DNA from: Streptococcus oralis
Lineage (GTDB): Bacteria; Bacillota; Bacilli; Lactobacillales; Streptococcaceae
DNA: 5,297 nucleotides
Assembly (NCBI GenBank): GCA_905370255.1
Contig: CAJPKC010000110.1
Coordinates: 1-5,297 of the forward strand
Direction: 5' to 3'
In this document: positions 1 through 5,247 of the stretch, piece by piece
Position numbering within the stretch: the first letter of the stretch is position 1
Layout of the letters: each line of letters begins with the position of its first letter
The notes under the pieces: model-generated
Database searches by the model: none
What the model saw: only the letters and a program-made list of their open reading frames with translations
What the model was told of the DNA's origin: nothing
Program-made: the position numbers and the translations under genes

Positions 1-53
1 GGAAGGCAAACTCCATAGCCTGCAATTTCTACATGTCTTTTTACTTCTGTCAT
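1..53 (-). CDS. Probable ketoacyl-ACP synthase III (FabH-like) protein, N-terminal fragment
   Basis: Only about 17 codons are visible before the window edge. They read MTEVKRHVEIAGYGVCLP, which fits the opening beta-strand of thiolase-fold KAS III enzymes (a hydrophobic strand, then G-x-G-x-x-LP). Members condense an acyl-CoA or acyl-ACP with a malonyl- or second acyl-thioester in the cytoplasm. The Cys-His-Asn catalytic residues would lie outside the window and cannot be checked. I chose the ATG at 53 over the in-frame ATG at 71 because AAAGGA lies 9 bases upstream of 53, whereas nothing like a ribosome binding site precedes 71. With the start at 53 the gene begins 14 bases after the stop of the adenylate-forming enzyme; with 71 they would share an ATGA. 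An HMG-CoA-synthase-like thiolase relative is an alternative. The family call rests on a short motif and the neighbouring genes. Confidence 0.5.
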   Translation of the reverse strand, partial: MTEVKRHVEIAGYGVCL

Positions 54-62
54 AATCTTTTG

Positions 63-68
63 TCCTTT
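63..68 (-). promoter_or_regulatory. Ribosome binding site deciding the KAS III-like start
   Basis: AAAGGA on the minus strand sits 9 bases before the ATG at 53 and starts on the last base of the upstream gene's TGA stop (70-68). This favours the ATG at 53 over the ATG at 71 and places re-initiation directly at the upstream stop codon. Confidence 0.6.
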
Positions 69-1330
69 CATAAACGTTGGATACGTTTGAGCTTACGACT
101 TGTATCCCAGTGATAATCTGAAAATCGAATTTCAGGTTCTTTAAACTCTTTTTGTTGAGCCAAGAGTCGAAATTGCTCTGTAATGGCTGTTTCCAATTGC
201 TCGTCCCTTCGACTCAGACAAACTTCCACTAACTTCTCAGAATGTTGTTTAACTTGGTAATCTCCGACATTCTCCACAAAAAGAATGCAACGTCTGATAA
301 AGTCAGGATAAATCGTGACCTGACCTCCATCTTGCCCATCAAAATAGAAGATATCATCAGAACGCCCTTCAACCTTGTCAATCCTTGTATAATGAGATCC
401 ACATAAACAAGGTACAGGATTTTCAACCAAGATATCGTTGAGCTGATAGCGATAAACAGGCTGACTGCTCCGCTTAAAATCAGTAATGACTGGATAAAAA
501 CGTCGGTCATCCAAGTAGTGCTTTTCCACAAAGATGATGTCTTCATTAAGATGCAGATTCCCAGCCGAACAAGTACAAGCTAGAAAACCTTCTGTTGCTT
601 GATAGACCTGGTCAATAACTGGTAATGCAAAAGCCTCAGAAATCCGTTCTCTGTCACTATCTTCCAAGATTTCAGCCACCGAAACAACTTTTTGTGGATG
701 AATCTTTAGTTCTCCAGCTTTTAGACGCTTACTCAATTCAATCAACATAGAAGCAGGCGCCACCACAATGGTCGGTTGATAATTGTTGAGACGCTCGATA
801 TGCTCATCTGTATTCTTGAAAATATCAAAGTACTCTAAACGAATAAGTGCCGTATTGATGGTCTGATACAATTCATTATCCGCTCTGAGGAAAAAGGCTA
901 TGCGGTGCCCAAAAAGTTGGCTCTTGGGCAACATCTTTGCCAAGATAGCTGCTGCCCACATACTTCTCTCTTTTTCAGTTGTGATAAAGAGTCCCCGGTG
1001 TCCAGATGTTCCAGAAGACAAACCAACAGCTATTTCTCCCTTGAGCTCTGTAAAATTCCTGGTCTTTTCACTTTCGATAGCCAAAGCCAAGGCCTCGTCT
1101 CGATCCACACCTTGAGTATTAAGCTCATTGAAATGCGTCATCATAAATGCTTTATCCATATGGTCAAAGTCGTTAGGTACACCATTTTTAAAATAAGGCG
1201 ACTCACGTTTGAGAAAGTCCATATAGGCAGCCAACTGCTTTTTCTGATAGTTTTCTAAGGCTTTTCGAGATTTAAAATTATGTAGCCAACGAGTTTGGAT
1301 AAAGGTTTTAAGAAAGGTTATTTTTTTCAT
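68..1330 (-). CDS. PaaK/F390-synthetase-like adenylate-forming enzyme (ANL superfamily)
   Basis: A 420-residue cytoplasmic protein from the ATG at 1330. It should activate a carboxylate with ATP to an acyl-adenylate; the acid and the acceptor are unknown. Visible motifs in order are the phosphate-binding loop SSGTSGHRG (residues 105-113), YQATEG (243-248, the A5-type motif), YRYQLND (about 293-299), the hinge motif GRSDD (322-326), and a C-terminal SRKLKR (411-416) whose K413 could be the A10-type catalytic lysine. Length and motif order match phenylacetate-CoA ligase and coenzyme F390 synthetase relatives. Two CxC pairs (C252/C254 and C308/C310) could bind a structural metal. An upstream TTG at 1345 would add five residues, but AAGGA abuts it without spacing; the ATG at 1330 has only a weak GGA 6 bases upstream. 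The start lies inside the end of the hydrolase gene (23-base overlap), so translation probably depends on coupling. The family is firm, the substrate is not. Confidence 0.87.
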   Translation of the reverse strand: MKKITFLKTFIQTRWLHNFKSRKALENYQKKQLAAYMDFLKRESPYFKNGVPNDFDHMDKAFMMTHFNELNTQGVDRDEALALAIESEKTRNFTELKGEIAVGLSSGTSGHRGLFITTEKERSMWAAAILAKMLPKSQLFGHRIAFFLRADNELYQTINTALIRLEYFDIFKNTDEHIERLNNYQPTIVVAPASMLIELSKRLKAGELKIHPQKVVSVAEILEDSDRERISEAFALPVIDQVYQATEGFLACTCSAGNLHLNEDIIFVEKHYLDDRRFYPVITDFKRSSQPVYRYQLNDILVENPVPCLCGSHYTRIDKVEGRSDDIFYFDGQDGGQVTIYPDFIRRCILFVENVGDYQVKQHSEKLVEVCLSRRDEQLETAITEQFRLLAQQKEFKEPEIRFSDYHWDTSRKLKRIQRL

Positions 1331-2123
1331 ACAAGATCCGCTCAATCCTTTCTACAGGGTCATGGCTAACTAGCACTTCTATTCCATCCTTTAAAACCTC
1401 TTCCAAGAGCTCTGTTCCTTTGATATAGTCATCCTTACTATCTTGCACCAAGGAAGGAATCAGATGCATCTGTTTGGTGTAAGGTAAAAGGTCAATTCCC
1501 CAACAAAGGTCTGCTGCAATAAAGAGATGATCATCTGGAATAAAGAGGCAAGCTTGGCCCTTAGCATGCCCATCAATAGAAGCAACCAGGATACTTCCGT
1601 CTCCAAAAAGATCATTGGTGGAACGATAATTGAAGTTGGAGTTTTGCTGATCTGCCTTGATAACTGTCAATCTTTCCTCGAAGTCACTCGGCAAAAATTC
1701 TTTAAAAATTAAATCTTTTAGTTTAGGTTTCTTGTAAACATCATAGACTTCTTGGGTCAGGATAAAGTTTGCATTCGGAAAGAAGCTAGCCCCTCCCAAA
1801 TGATCTGGATGTAGATGAGACAGTAGGACATAATTAATTTCTTCTGGTTTAATTCCTTTAGCCTTCAGCAAATGCGAAATCTGATCCTGCTCCGTCATTT
1901 GAACGGGCGTCCCCAAGCGATATAAAGCATATCGTAACTTGGTCTTAATATCATAGTGATAGCCAGTATCATAGAGCAAATATCCTTTATCCCTGTGTTT
2001 GATAAGGAAAACTCCTGCAGGGAAAGTCATCTTTCTATTCTTGACCCCTTTAAAGAGCAAGCCGGCATAACTCGTACAATATCCCGCTGGGAAATACTCA
2101 ATGCTTTCGATAATCTTGGACAT
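1308..2123 (-). CDS. Metallo-beta-lactamase-fold hydrolase, N-acyl-homoserine-lactonase-like
   Basis: A 271-residue protein with the complete two-metal ligand set of the fold: HLHPDH at residues 103-108, GHAKGQ with H186, AADLCW with D205, and SHDP with H254. Length, order and the N-terminal sheet (YLLYDTGYH at about 48-56) match the lactonase/hydrolase branch rather than true beta-lactamases. There is no signal peptide, so it should be cytoplasmic. Plausible activities are opening a lactone or hydrolysing a thioester or ester made by the neighbouring enzymes; quorum quenching is possible but less expected in a biosynthetic operon. The start is the ATG at 2123, preceded at 9 bases by AGAAGGGA. 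A TTG at 2132 is in frame but directly abuts that site. The gene overlaps the end of the SDR gene by 26 bases, and its own end overlaps the adenylate-forming enzyme gene by 23. The fold is certain, the substrate unknown. Confidence 0.88.
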   Translation of the reverse strand: MSKIIESIEYFPAGYCTSYAGLLFKGVKNRKMTFPAGVFLIKHRDKGYLLYDTGYHYDIKTKLRYALYRLGTPVQMTEQDQISHLLKAKGIKPEEINYVLLSHLHPDHLGGASFFPNANFILTQEVYDVYKKPKLKDLIFKEFLPSDFEERLTVIKADQQNSNFNYRSTNDLFGDGSILVASIDGHAKGQACLFIPDDHLFIAADLCWGIDLLPYTKQMHLIPSLVQDSKDDYIKGTELLEEVLKDGIEVLVSHDPVERIERILYEKNNLS

Positions 2124-3078
2124 ATTGTTCAATCCCTTCTGAAATACTAATTTTCGGACGATACCCCAATTCCCTCTCAGCCTTGCTAATATCTAGAGTT
2201 TGACTATAACGAAGTAGATAATAGGTATATCGTGTTAAAGGCGGTTCCCCTTTCAGATTCAAGGACTTGTAAAGAAACTCTAAACTACTTGCAATCCCTG
2301 CTAATAGAGATGCTGGAATTTTTCTATATTTGATTGGATAACCCAGACCTGTCAAACTTTCCTCTAACAAATCTCTAAAAGCCCTCGGTTCACCATTAGT
2401 AATGTTATAAACCTCACCTTTGGCTTCTGGAGCTTCTATGGCCAAACGGATTGCCAGAGCAACATTTTCCACGCAAGTCATGTCCATGAGCTGACGCCCA
2501 TCTCCAATTAAAGGAATACCAATTTTTTGACTAAGATTGATCACCCGTGGCAAGATGCTAGTATCTCCAATCCCAAACAGTCCCCGAGGCCTCAAGATAA
2601 TACTAGGAACATCTGGATAATCCTTAAAGAGTCTCTCCGAAGCCAATTTGCTACGGATATAGTTATTGAGATTATTTTCCTCTGGAGCATCACTTTCTTT
2701 GATAGCCAACTGATCCTTAGGAGCAGCATAGATGCTTGGTGAGGATACATAGACCAAACGTTGAATACCTGTTTGGCGACATGCCTCGAGAACATATTTG
2801 GTTCCTAAAACATTAGCCTGATAAAAATCTTCCCAAGGGCCCCAAACTGTTGACAGGGCTCCCGCATGAACGACCAGATCCATCCCCTTGCAAGCCTCTA
2901 GCACATCATCAGCTTTGGTCAAATCACCCTGAAAATAGCTAACCGAAGAATTCTCTAAAGAGCGACCAACCTTACTGTTTCTACCAAAAGCTCGAACCTG
3001 ATAGCCATGCTCGACTAATTCTTTTACGACATATTTACCCAAGAAACCTGTCGCTCCAGTTACTAAAACTGTTTTCAT
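2098..3078 (-). CDS. Extended SDR: NAD(P)-dependent epimerase/3-beta-HSD-type dehydrogenase
   Basis: A 326-residue cytoplasmic Rossmann-fold oxidoreductase. The nucleotide-binding loop TGATGFLG is at residues 7-14, GDL with D52 follows the third strand, the active-site region VSSPSIY is at 111-117, and the catalytic YxxxK is Y140-IRS-K144. RPRGLFGIGD (about 163-172) and the C-terminal ELGYRPK pattern with its helix are typical of extended SDRs of the epimerase/3-beta-hydroxysteroid dehydrogenase group. The family includes sugar epimerases and reductases as well as beta-keto/beta-hydroxy acyl reductases such as OleD. Beside a condensing enzyme and an adenylate-forming enzyme, reduction of a beta-keto product is attractive; beside a glycosyltransferase, NDP-sugar modification is equally possible. 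The ATG at 3078 has a strong AAGGAG 8 bases upstream and forms an ATGA overlap with the glycosyltransferase stop. No residue of the catalytic set is missing. Confidence 0.87.
   Translation of the reverse strand: MKTVLVTGATGFLGKYVVKELVEHGYQVRAFGRNSKVGRSLENSSVSYFQGDLTKADDVLEACKGMDLVVHAGALSTVWGPWEDFYQANVLGTKYVLEACRQTGIQRLVYVSSPSIYAAPKDQLAIKESDAPEENNLNNYIRSKLASERLFKDYPDVPSIILRPRGLFGIGDTSILPRVINLSQKIGIPLIGDGRQLMDMTCVENVALAIRLAIEAPEAKGEVYNITNGEPRAFRDLLEESLTGLGYPIKYRKIPASLLAGIASSLEFLYKSLNLKGEPPLTRYTYYLLRYSQTLDISKAERELGYRPKISISEGIEQYVQDYRKH
2133..2140 (-). promoter_or_regulatory. Ribosome binding site deciding the hydrolase start
   Basis: AGAAGGGA on the minus strand, 9 bases before the ATG at 2123. 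It lies inside the 3' end of the SDR gene and touches the alternative TTG at 2132, so it supports the ATG. Confidence 0.65.
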
Positions 3079-4349
3079 TTTTCTTTCTCCTTATCCGCTA
3101 GCAGACGATGGATTTCACTCTCTAAAATTTCCGTCGGATGGTAAGAATGTGCAGCTTGGCGTAAAATCTCTAATTCGGACCAATCCTCTTTAGCTAATAA
3201 ACTATCAAAGGCTTGTCCAATTGCCTTGCTGTTATCTCTTTTAGCTGTAAAGGCAACACCCGCTTCCACACCACGAACGGCATAATCAAATTGGTCATAA
3301 TCATGAGGCAGAATCAAAGCTGGTTTACCATAAATGATACACTGATAAAAAATCCCAGCTCCCCCATGATGAATCACATAATCCATCTGGGGAATGTACT
3401 CCTTATAAGGTAGATAAGAAACTACGGAAAGGTTCTCCATGAGATTTTCACATTGGAAGGCCTCTCCACCTACACCACGAGTTACAAAAAAGTGACAATC
3501 AGGATGAGCTTTTGCAAGTTGCGTAGCTTGATAAATAAGATTTTCTTTGGCCCAAGCTAGTTGTGTCCCACAAGTCATCAAAACTTTCTTTCGCTCCATA
3601 AAAGGAGACAAATCTAAAGGATAATCCTCTCCTGCCTCAACTGAAGCACCAGAAGGACCAACCCACTTGTAGTGTTTTGGAAATCCCTTTTTTAATTCTA
3701 CTTCTTTCATACCAATACCAAGAATTGAATATGGAGAATAAATGGTCTCATGACCGAGTTGATTATACAATTTAAAATGATATCTTTTTAAGCGATCACG
3801 AAGCAGAAAAGATACAATTCGTTTTACTAAACGGGTTGCTTTTCTCCCAACATATTGTATTGAAGCGTCCCAACCATTCTTAGGACTCCCCATACCACCA
3901 ATTAAACACGGGGGACCATCAGTCGTTTCTAAAACAAATTGTGTAGCCATAGTAGTTATCCAAGGAATACCAAGTTGATTAGCTACAAGACCTCCAGATA
4001 AGGTTATAAAATCAGCAATGACGATATCAGGGCGATTCTTATGCCATTCTTCCAATAATTGATCTGAAACTAGATTAATTAAATCAATACTTGCTGAAAG
4101 TTGATGATAGGCTGATATAATACCTAATTGCTGATCATTATTTGCGGCACGTTCAAAATCCTCTATGTGATTTTCTAATATTGGAACTACATTAAAACCT
4201 GCAGCATCAGCAACGGCTTTTTTTTGAAGACCAGTGAATAAACGAATCTCATATCGAGGGTTATTAAGTAAAGGTATTAATAAATTCATTGTTGGATACA
4301 AATGTCCACTTAAAGGGACAACTACAACATCAATTTTAATTCTTTTCAT
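3075..4349 (-). CDS. GT-B fold, family-1-type glycosyltransferase (MGT/UGT-like)
   Basis: A 424-residue soluble protein, the usual size for UDP-glycosyltransferase/macrolide-glycosyltransferase relatives that move a sugar from a nucleotide donor to a small hydrophobic acceptor. The N-terminal domain opens with a beta-strand and SGHLYPTMNL (residues 14-23; G15, H16 and P19 are the family's acceptor-side loop), and DIVIADF (108-114) carries D113. In the C-terminal domain, VLMTCGTQ (256-263) begins the donor fold, HHGGAG (327-332) is the hallmark diphosphate-binding motif, and LPHDYDQFDYA (347-357) supplies the D352-Q353 pair expected to contact the donor sugar. No signal peptide or membrane segment is seen. 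It is the first gene of the operon. The ATG at 4349 is the only usable start, since an in-frame TGA lies five codons upstream, yet no ribosome binding site precedes it. By hand count the part encoding roughly residues 1-220 is clearly more AT-rich than the rest. Donor sugar and acceptor are unknown. Confidence 0.88.
   Translation of the reverse strand: MKRIKIDVVVVPLSGHLYPTMNLLIPLLNNPRYEIRLFTGLQKKAVADAAGFNVVPILENHIEDFERAANNDQQLGIISAYHQLSASIDLINLVSDQLLEEWHKNRPDIVIADFITLSGGLVANQLGIPWITTMATQFVLETTDGPPCLIGGMGSPKNGWDASIQYVGRKATRLVKRIVSFLLRDRLKRYHFKLYNQLGHETIYSPYSILGIGMKEVELKKGFPKHYKWVGPSGASVEAGEDYPLDLSPFMERKKVLMTCGTQLAWAKENLIYQATQLAKAHPDCHFFVTRGVGGEAFQCENLMENLSVVSYLPYKEYIPQMDYVIHHGGAGIFYQCIIYGKPALILPHDYDQFDYAVRGVEAGVAFTAKRDNSKAIGQAFDSLLAKEDWSELEILRQAAHSYHPTEILESEIHRLLADKEKEK
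3087..3092 (-). promoter_or_regulatory. Strong ribosome binding site of the SDR gene
   Basis: AAGGAG on the minus strand, 8 bases before the ATG at 3078. It is embedded in the last codons of the glycosyltransferase gene and helps to encode its charged KEKEK tail. It is the best ribosome binding site in the operon. Confidence 0.7.
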
Positions 4350-4355
4350 ATGTCT

Positions 4356-4364
4356 AGGATATCA
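4356..4364 (-). promoter_or_regulatory. Possible extended -10 element placed for a leaderless transcript
   Basis: On the minus strand TG-A-TATCCT occupies 4364-4356, matching TATAAT at four of six positions with the TGn extension. Six bases then separate it from the A of the glycosyltransferase ATG at 4349, the normal -10 to +1 distance. A poor -35 (TAGTTC) lies 17 bases upstream. It would explain the absence of a ribosome binding site, but AT-rich DNA easily yields such matches. Confidence 0.3.
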
Positions 4365-4370
4365 AATTTT

Positions 4371-4402
4371 AAAAAAAAGAACTATCGATAAGATAATTCT
4401 TT
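4371..4402 (-). terminator. Hairpin with T-run upstream of the glycosyltransferase: insulating terminator or attenuator
   Basis: On the minus strand an 11-base-pair stem (arm AAAGAATTATC at 4402-4392, arm GATAGTTCTTT at 4386-4376, one G-U pair) encloses the loop TTATC and runs straight into further T residues down to 4371. This has the form of an intrinsic terminator, though the stem is AU-rich. It ends 21 bases before the glycosyltransferase ATG. It could be a second terminator for the rRNA/tRNA transcript, or an attenuator if the operon is transcribed from further upstream. Confidence 0.5.
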
Positions 4403-4460
4403 ACTTATTTATTAGTTTTGACATAAAAAGGTAACGAAACATTTAAGAAAGTGCAATGTG

Positions 4461-4489
4461 AATTTACAGATAATAATGATAAAAATCAA
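4461..4489 (-). promoter_or_regulatory. Weak sigma-70-like promoter candidate for the five-gene operon
   Basis: On the minus strand TTGATT (4489-4484) and TAAATT (4466-4461) are separated by 17 bases, each matching the consensus at four of six positions. It lies just after the tRNA terminator and points toward the glycosyltransferase gene. A transcript from it would have to cross the hairpin at 4371-4402. The match is modest in very AT-rich DNA. Confidence 0.3.
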
Positions 4490-4497
4490 ATATAAAA

Positions 4498-4520
4498 ATA
4501 AAAAAAAGGCAACTGCCTCA
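4498..4520 (-). terminator. Intrinsic terminator of the tRNA array
   Basis: On the minus strand GAGGC-AGTT-GCCTT forms a five-pair hairpin (four Watson-Crick pairs, one G-U) with a four-base loop, followed by a run of T residues and further T-rich sequence. It begins 18 bases after the 3' end of tRNA-Pro, so it marks the end of the tRNA transcript. The stem is short, so some read-through is likely. Confidence 0.6.
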
Positions 4521-4537
4521 ATTTAAGTATTGACCAA

Positions 4538-4611
4538 TCGGGAAGACAGGATTCGAACCTGCGACACCTTGGTCCCAAACCAAGTACTCTACCAAGCTGA
4601 GCTACTTCCCG
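4538..4611 (-). tRNA. tRNA-Pro (anticodon UGG)
   Basis: 74 nt, last gene of the array. The acceptor stem CGGGAAG/CTTCCCG is perfect, with discriminator A at 4538. The anticodon stem CTTGG/CCAAG encloses TTTGGGA, with anticodon TGG at 4577-4575, and the T-loop TTCGAAT is present. CCA is not encoded (ATTGG follows). Confidence 0.96.
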
Positions 4612-4625
4612 AGTTAAATGTTTAA

Positions 4626-4699
4626 TGCACCCTAGAGGAGTCGAACCTCTAACCGCCTGATTCGTAGTCAGGTACTCTATCCAGTTGAGCTAAGGGTGC
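4626..4699 (-). tRNA. tRNA-Arg (anticodon ACG)
   Basis: 74 nt. The acceptor stem GCACCCT/AGGGTGC is perfect, with discriminator A. The anticodon loop CTACGAA carries ACG at 4665-4663, whose A34 would be edited to inosine by TadA to read CGU/CGC/CGA. The T-loop TTCGACT is present and CCA is not encoded. It lies 14 bases before tRNA-Pro. Confidence 0.96.
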
Positions 4700-4710
4700 T
4701 CTTCAATATA

Positions 4711-4796
4711 TGCCGAGGACCGGAATCGAACCGGTACGATCGTTACCAATCGCAGGATTTTAAGTCCTGTGCGTCTGCCAGTTCCGCCACCCCGGC
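4711..4796 (-). tRNA. tRNA-Leu (anticodon UAA)
   Basis: 86 nt with the long variable arm of a class II tRNA. The acceptor stem GCCGGGG/CCTCGGC has one G-U pair and discriminator A. The anticodon stem CAGGA/TCCTG encloses CTTAAAA, with anticodon TAA at 4762-4760. CCA is not encoded. The gap to tRNA-Arg is 11 bases. Confidence 0.96.
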
Positions 4797-4803
4797 CTCT
4801 CTA

Positions 4804-4875
4804 AGCGAACGACGGGATTCGAACCCGCGACCCCCACCTTGGCAAGGTGGTGTTCTACCACTGAACTACGTTCGC
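4804..4875 (-). tRNA. tRNA-Gly (anticodon GCC)
   Basis: 72 nt. The acceptor stem GCGAACG/CGTTCGC is perfect, with discriminator U. The anticodon stem CCACC/GGTGG encloses TTGCCAA, with anticodon GCC at 4843-4841. The T-arm CGGG-TTCGAAT-CCCG is clear. CCA is not encoded. It lies 7 bases before tRNA-Leu(UAA). Confidence 0.96.
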
Positions 4876-4897
4876 ACTATTTTCTTCTATCTAAAAA

Positions 4898-4970
4898 TGC
4901 CGGCTACATGACTTGAACACGCGACCCTCTGATTACAAATCAGATGCTCTACCAACTGAGCTAAGCCGGC
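4898..4970 (-). tRNA. tRNA-Thr (anticodon UGU)
   Basis: 73 nt. The acceptor stem GCCGGCT/AGCCGGC is perfect, with discriminator A. The anticodon stem TCTGA/TCAGA encloses TTTGTAA, with anticodon TGT at 4937-4935. The T-loop is TTCAAGT and the T-stem contains two G-U pairs. CCA is not encoded. Confidence 0.95.
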
Positions 4971-4988
4971 TCATTTATTATATCTTAA

Positions 4989-5070
4989 TGCGGGTTAAGG
5001 GACTTGAACCCCCACGCCGTTAAGCGCCAGATCCTAAATCTGGTGCGTCTGCCAATTCCGCCAAACCCGC
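4989..5070 (-). tRNA. tRNA-Leu (anticodon UAG)
   Basis: 82 nt class II tRNA with a long variable arm. The acceptor stem GCGGGTT/AACCCGC is perfect, with discriminator A. The anticodon stem CCAGA/TCTGG encloses TTTAGGA, with anticodon TAG at 5036-5034. CCA is not encoded. It is the second leucine isoacceptor of the array and differs clearly in sequence from the UAA one. Confidence 0.96.
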
Positions 5071-5075
5071 ATATA

Positions 5076-5148
5076 TGACCCGTACTGGGCTCGAACCAGT
5101 GACCCATTGATTAAAAGTCAATTGCTCTACCAACTGAGCTAACGAGTC
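5076..5148 (-). tRNA. tRNA-Lys (anticodon UUU)
   Basis: 73 nt. The acceptor stem GACTCGT/ACGGGTC has one U-G pair and discriminator A. The anticodon loop CTTTTAA carries TTT at 5115-5113. The T-loop TTCGAGC is present and CCA is not encoded. Only 5 bases separate it from tRNA-Leu(UAG). Confidence 0.96.
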
Positions 5149-5172
5149 TAAAATAACTTTCGTTATCTTAAA

Positions 5173-5245
5173 CGGTCCCGACGGGAATCGAACCCGCGAT
5201 CTTCGCCGTGACAGGGCGACGTGATAACCGCTACACTACGGGACC
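5173..5245 (-). tRNA. tRNA-Asp (anticodon GUC)
   Basis: 73 nt. The acceptor stem GGTCCCG/CGGGACC is perfect, with discriminator G, as expected for tRNA-Asp identity. The anticodon stem TCGCC/GGCGA encloses CTGTCAC, with GTC at 5212-5210. CCA is not encoded. Confidence 0.96.
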
Positions 5246-5247
5246 TA

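Noticed and set aside
229..546. Minus-strand 105-codon frame with hydrophobic stretches
   Set aside because: It is an alternative frame inside the adenylate-forming enzyme gene, and the hydrophobicity is a frame-shift by-product of the real coding sequence.
900..1258. Plus-strand frames of 71 and 117 codons opposite the adenylate-forming enzyme gene
   Set aside because: They lie wholly antisense to a gene with clear ANL motifs, show no domain pattern and have no ribosome binding site that I can see.
1331..1345. TTG at 1345 as start of the adenylate-forming enzyme, and likewise TTG at 2132 for the hydrolase
   Set aside because: In both cases the purine-rich ribosome binding sequence directly abuts the TTG with no spacing. 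The downstream ATGs at 1330 and 2123 are better placed, although the site for 1330 is weak.
4418..4423. Perfect TTGACA on the plus strand in the spacer
   Set aside because: No acceptable -10 follows at 16-18 bases, and no plus-strand gene lies downstream; it would read antisense into the tRNA array.
4234..4434. Plus-strand 66-codon frame across the start of the glycosyltransferase gene
   Set aside because: It is antisense to the glycosyltransferase 5' end and the spacer, with low-complexity content and no supporting signals.
4428..4456. Minus-strand TTGCAC...TACCTT as an operon promoter
   Set aside because: Each hexamer matches the consensus at only three of six positions, weaker than the candidate at 4461-4489.
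4696..4911. Plus-strand reading frame of 71 codons containing ERRDSNPRPPPWQGG
   Set aside because: It is the antisense of tRNA-Gly, tRNA-Leu and neighbours. This peptide is a familiar artefact of translating the complement of tRNA genes.
4989..5070. CRISPR or tandem-repeat appearance of the right part, with recurring GGTTCGAA- and CTACCAACTGAGCTA-like strings
   Set aside because: The repeats are the conserved T-arms and D-arms of successive tRNA genes at irregular spacing, not an array of identical repeats.
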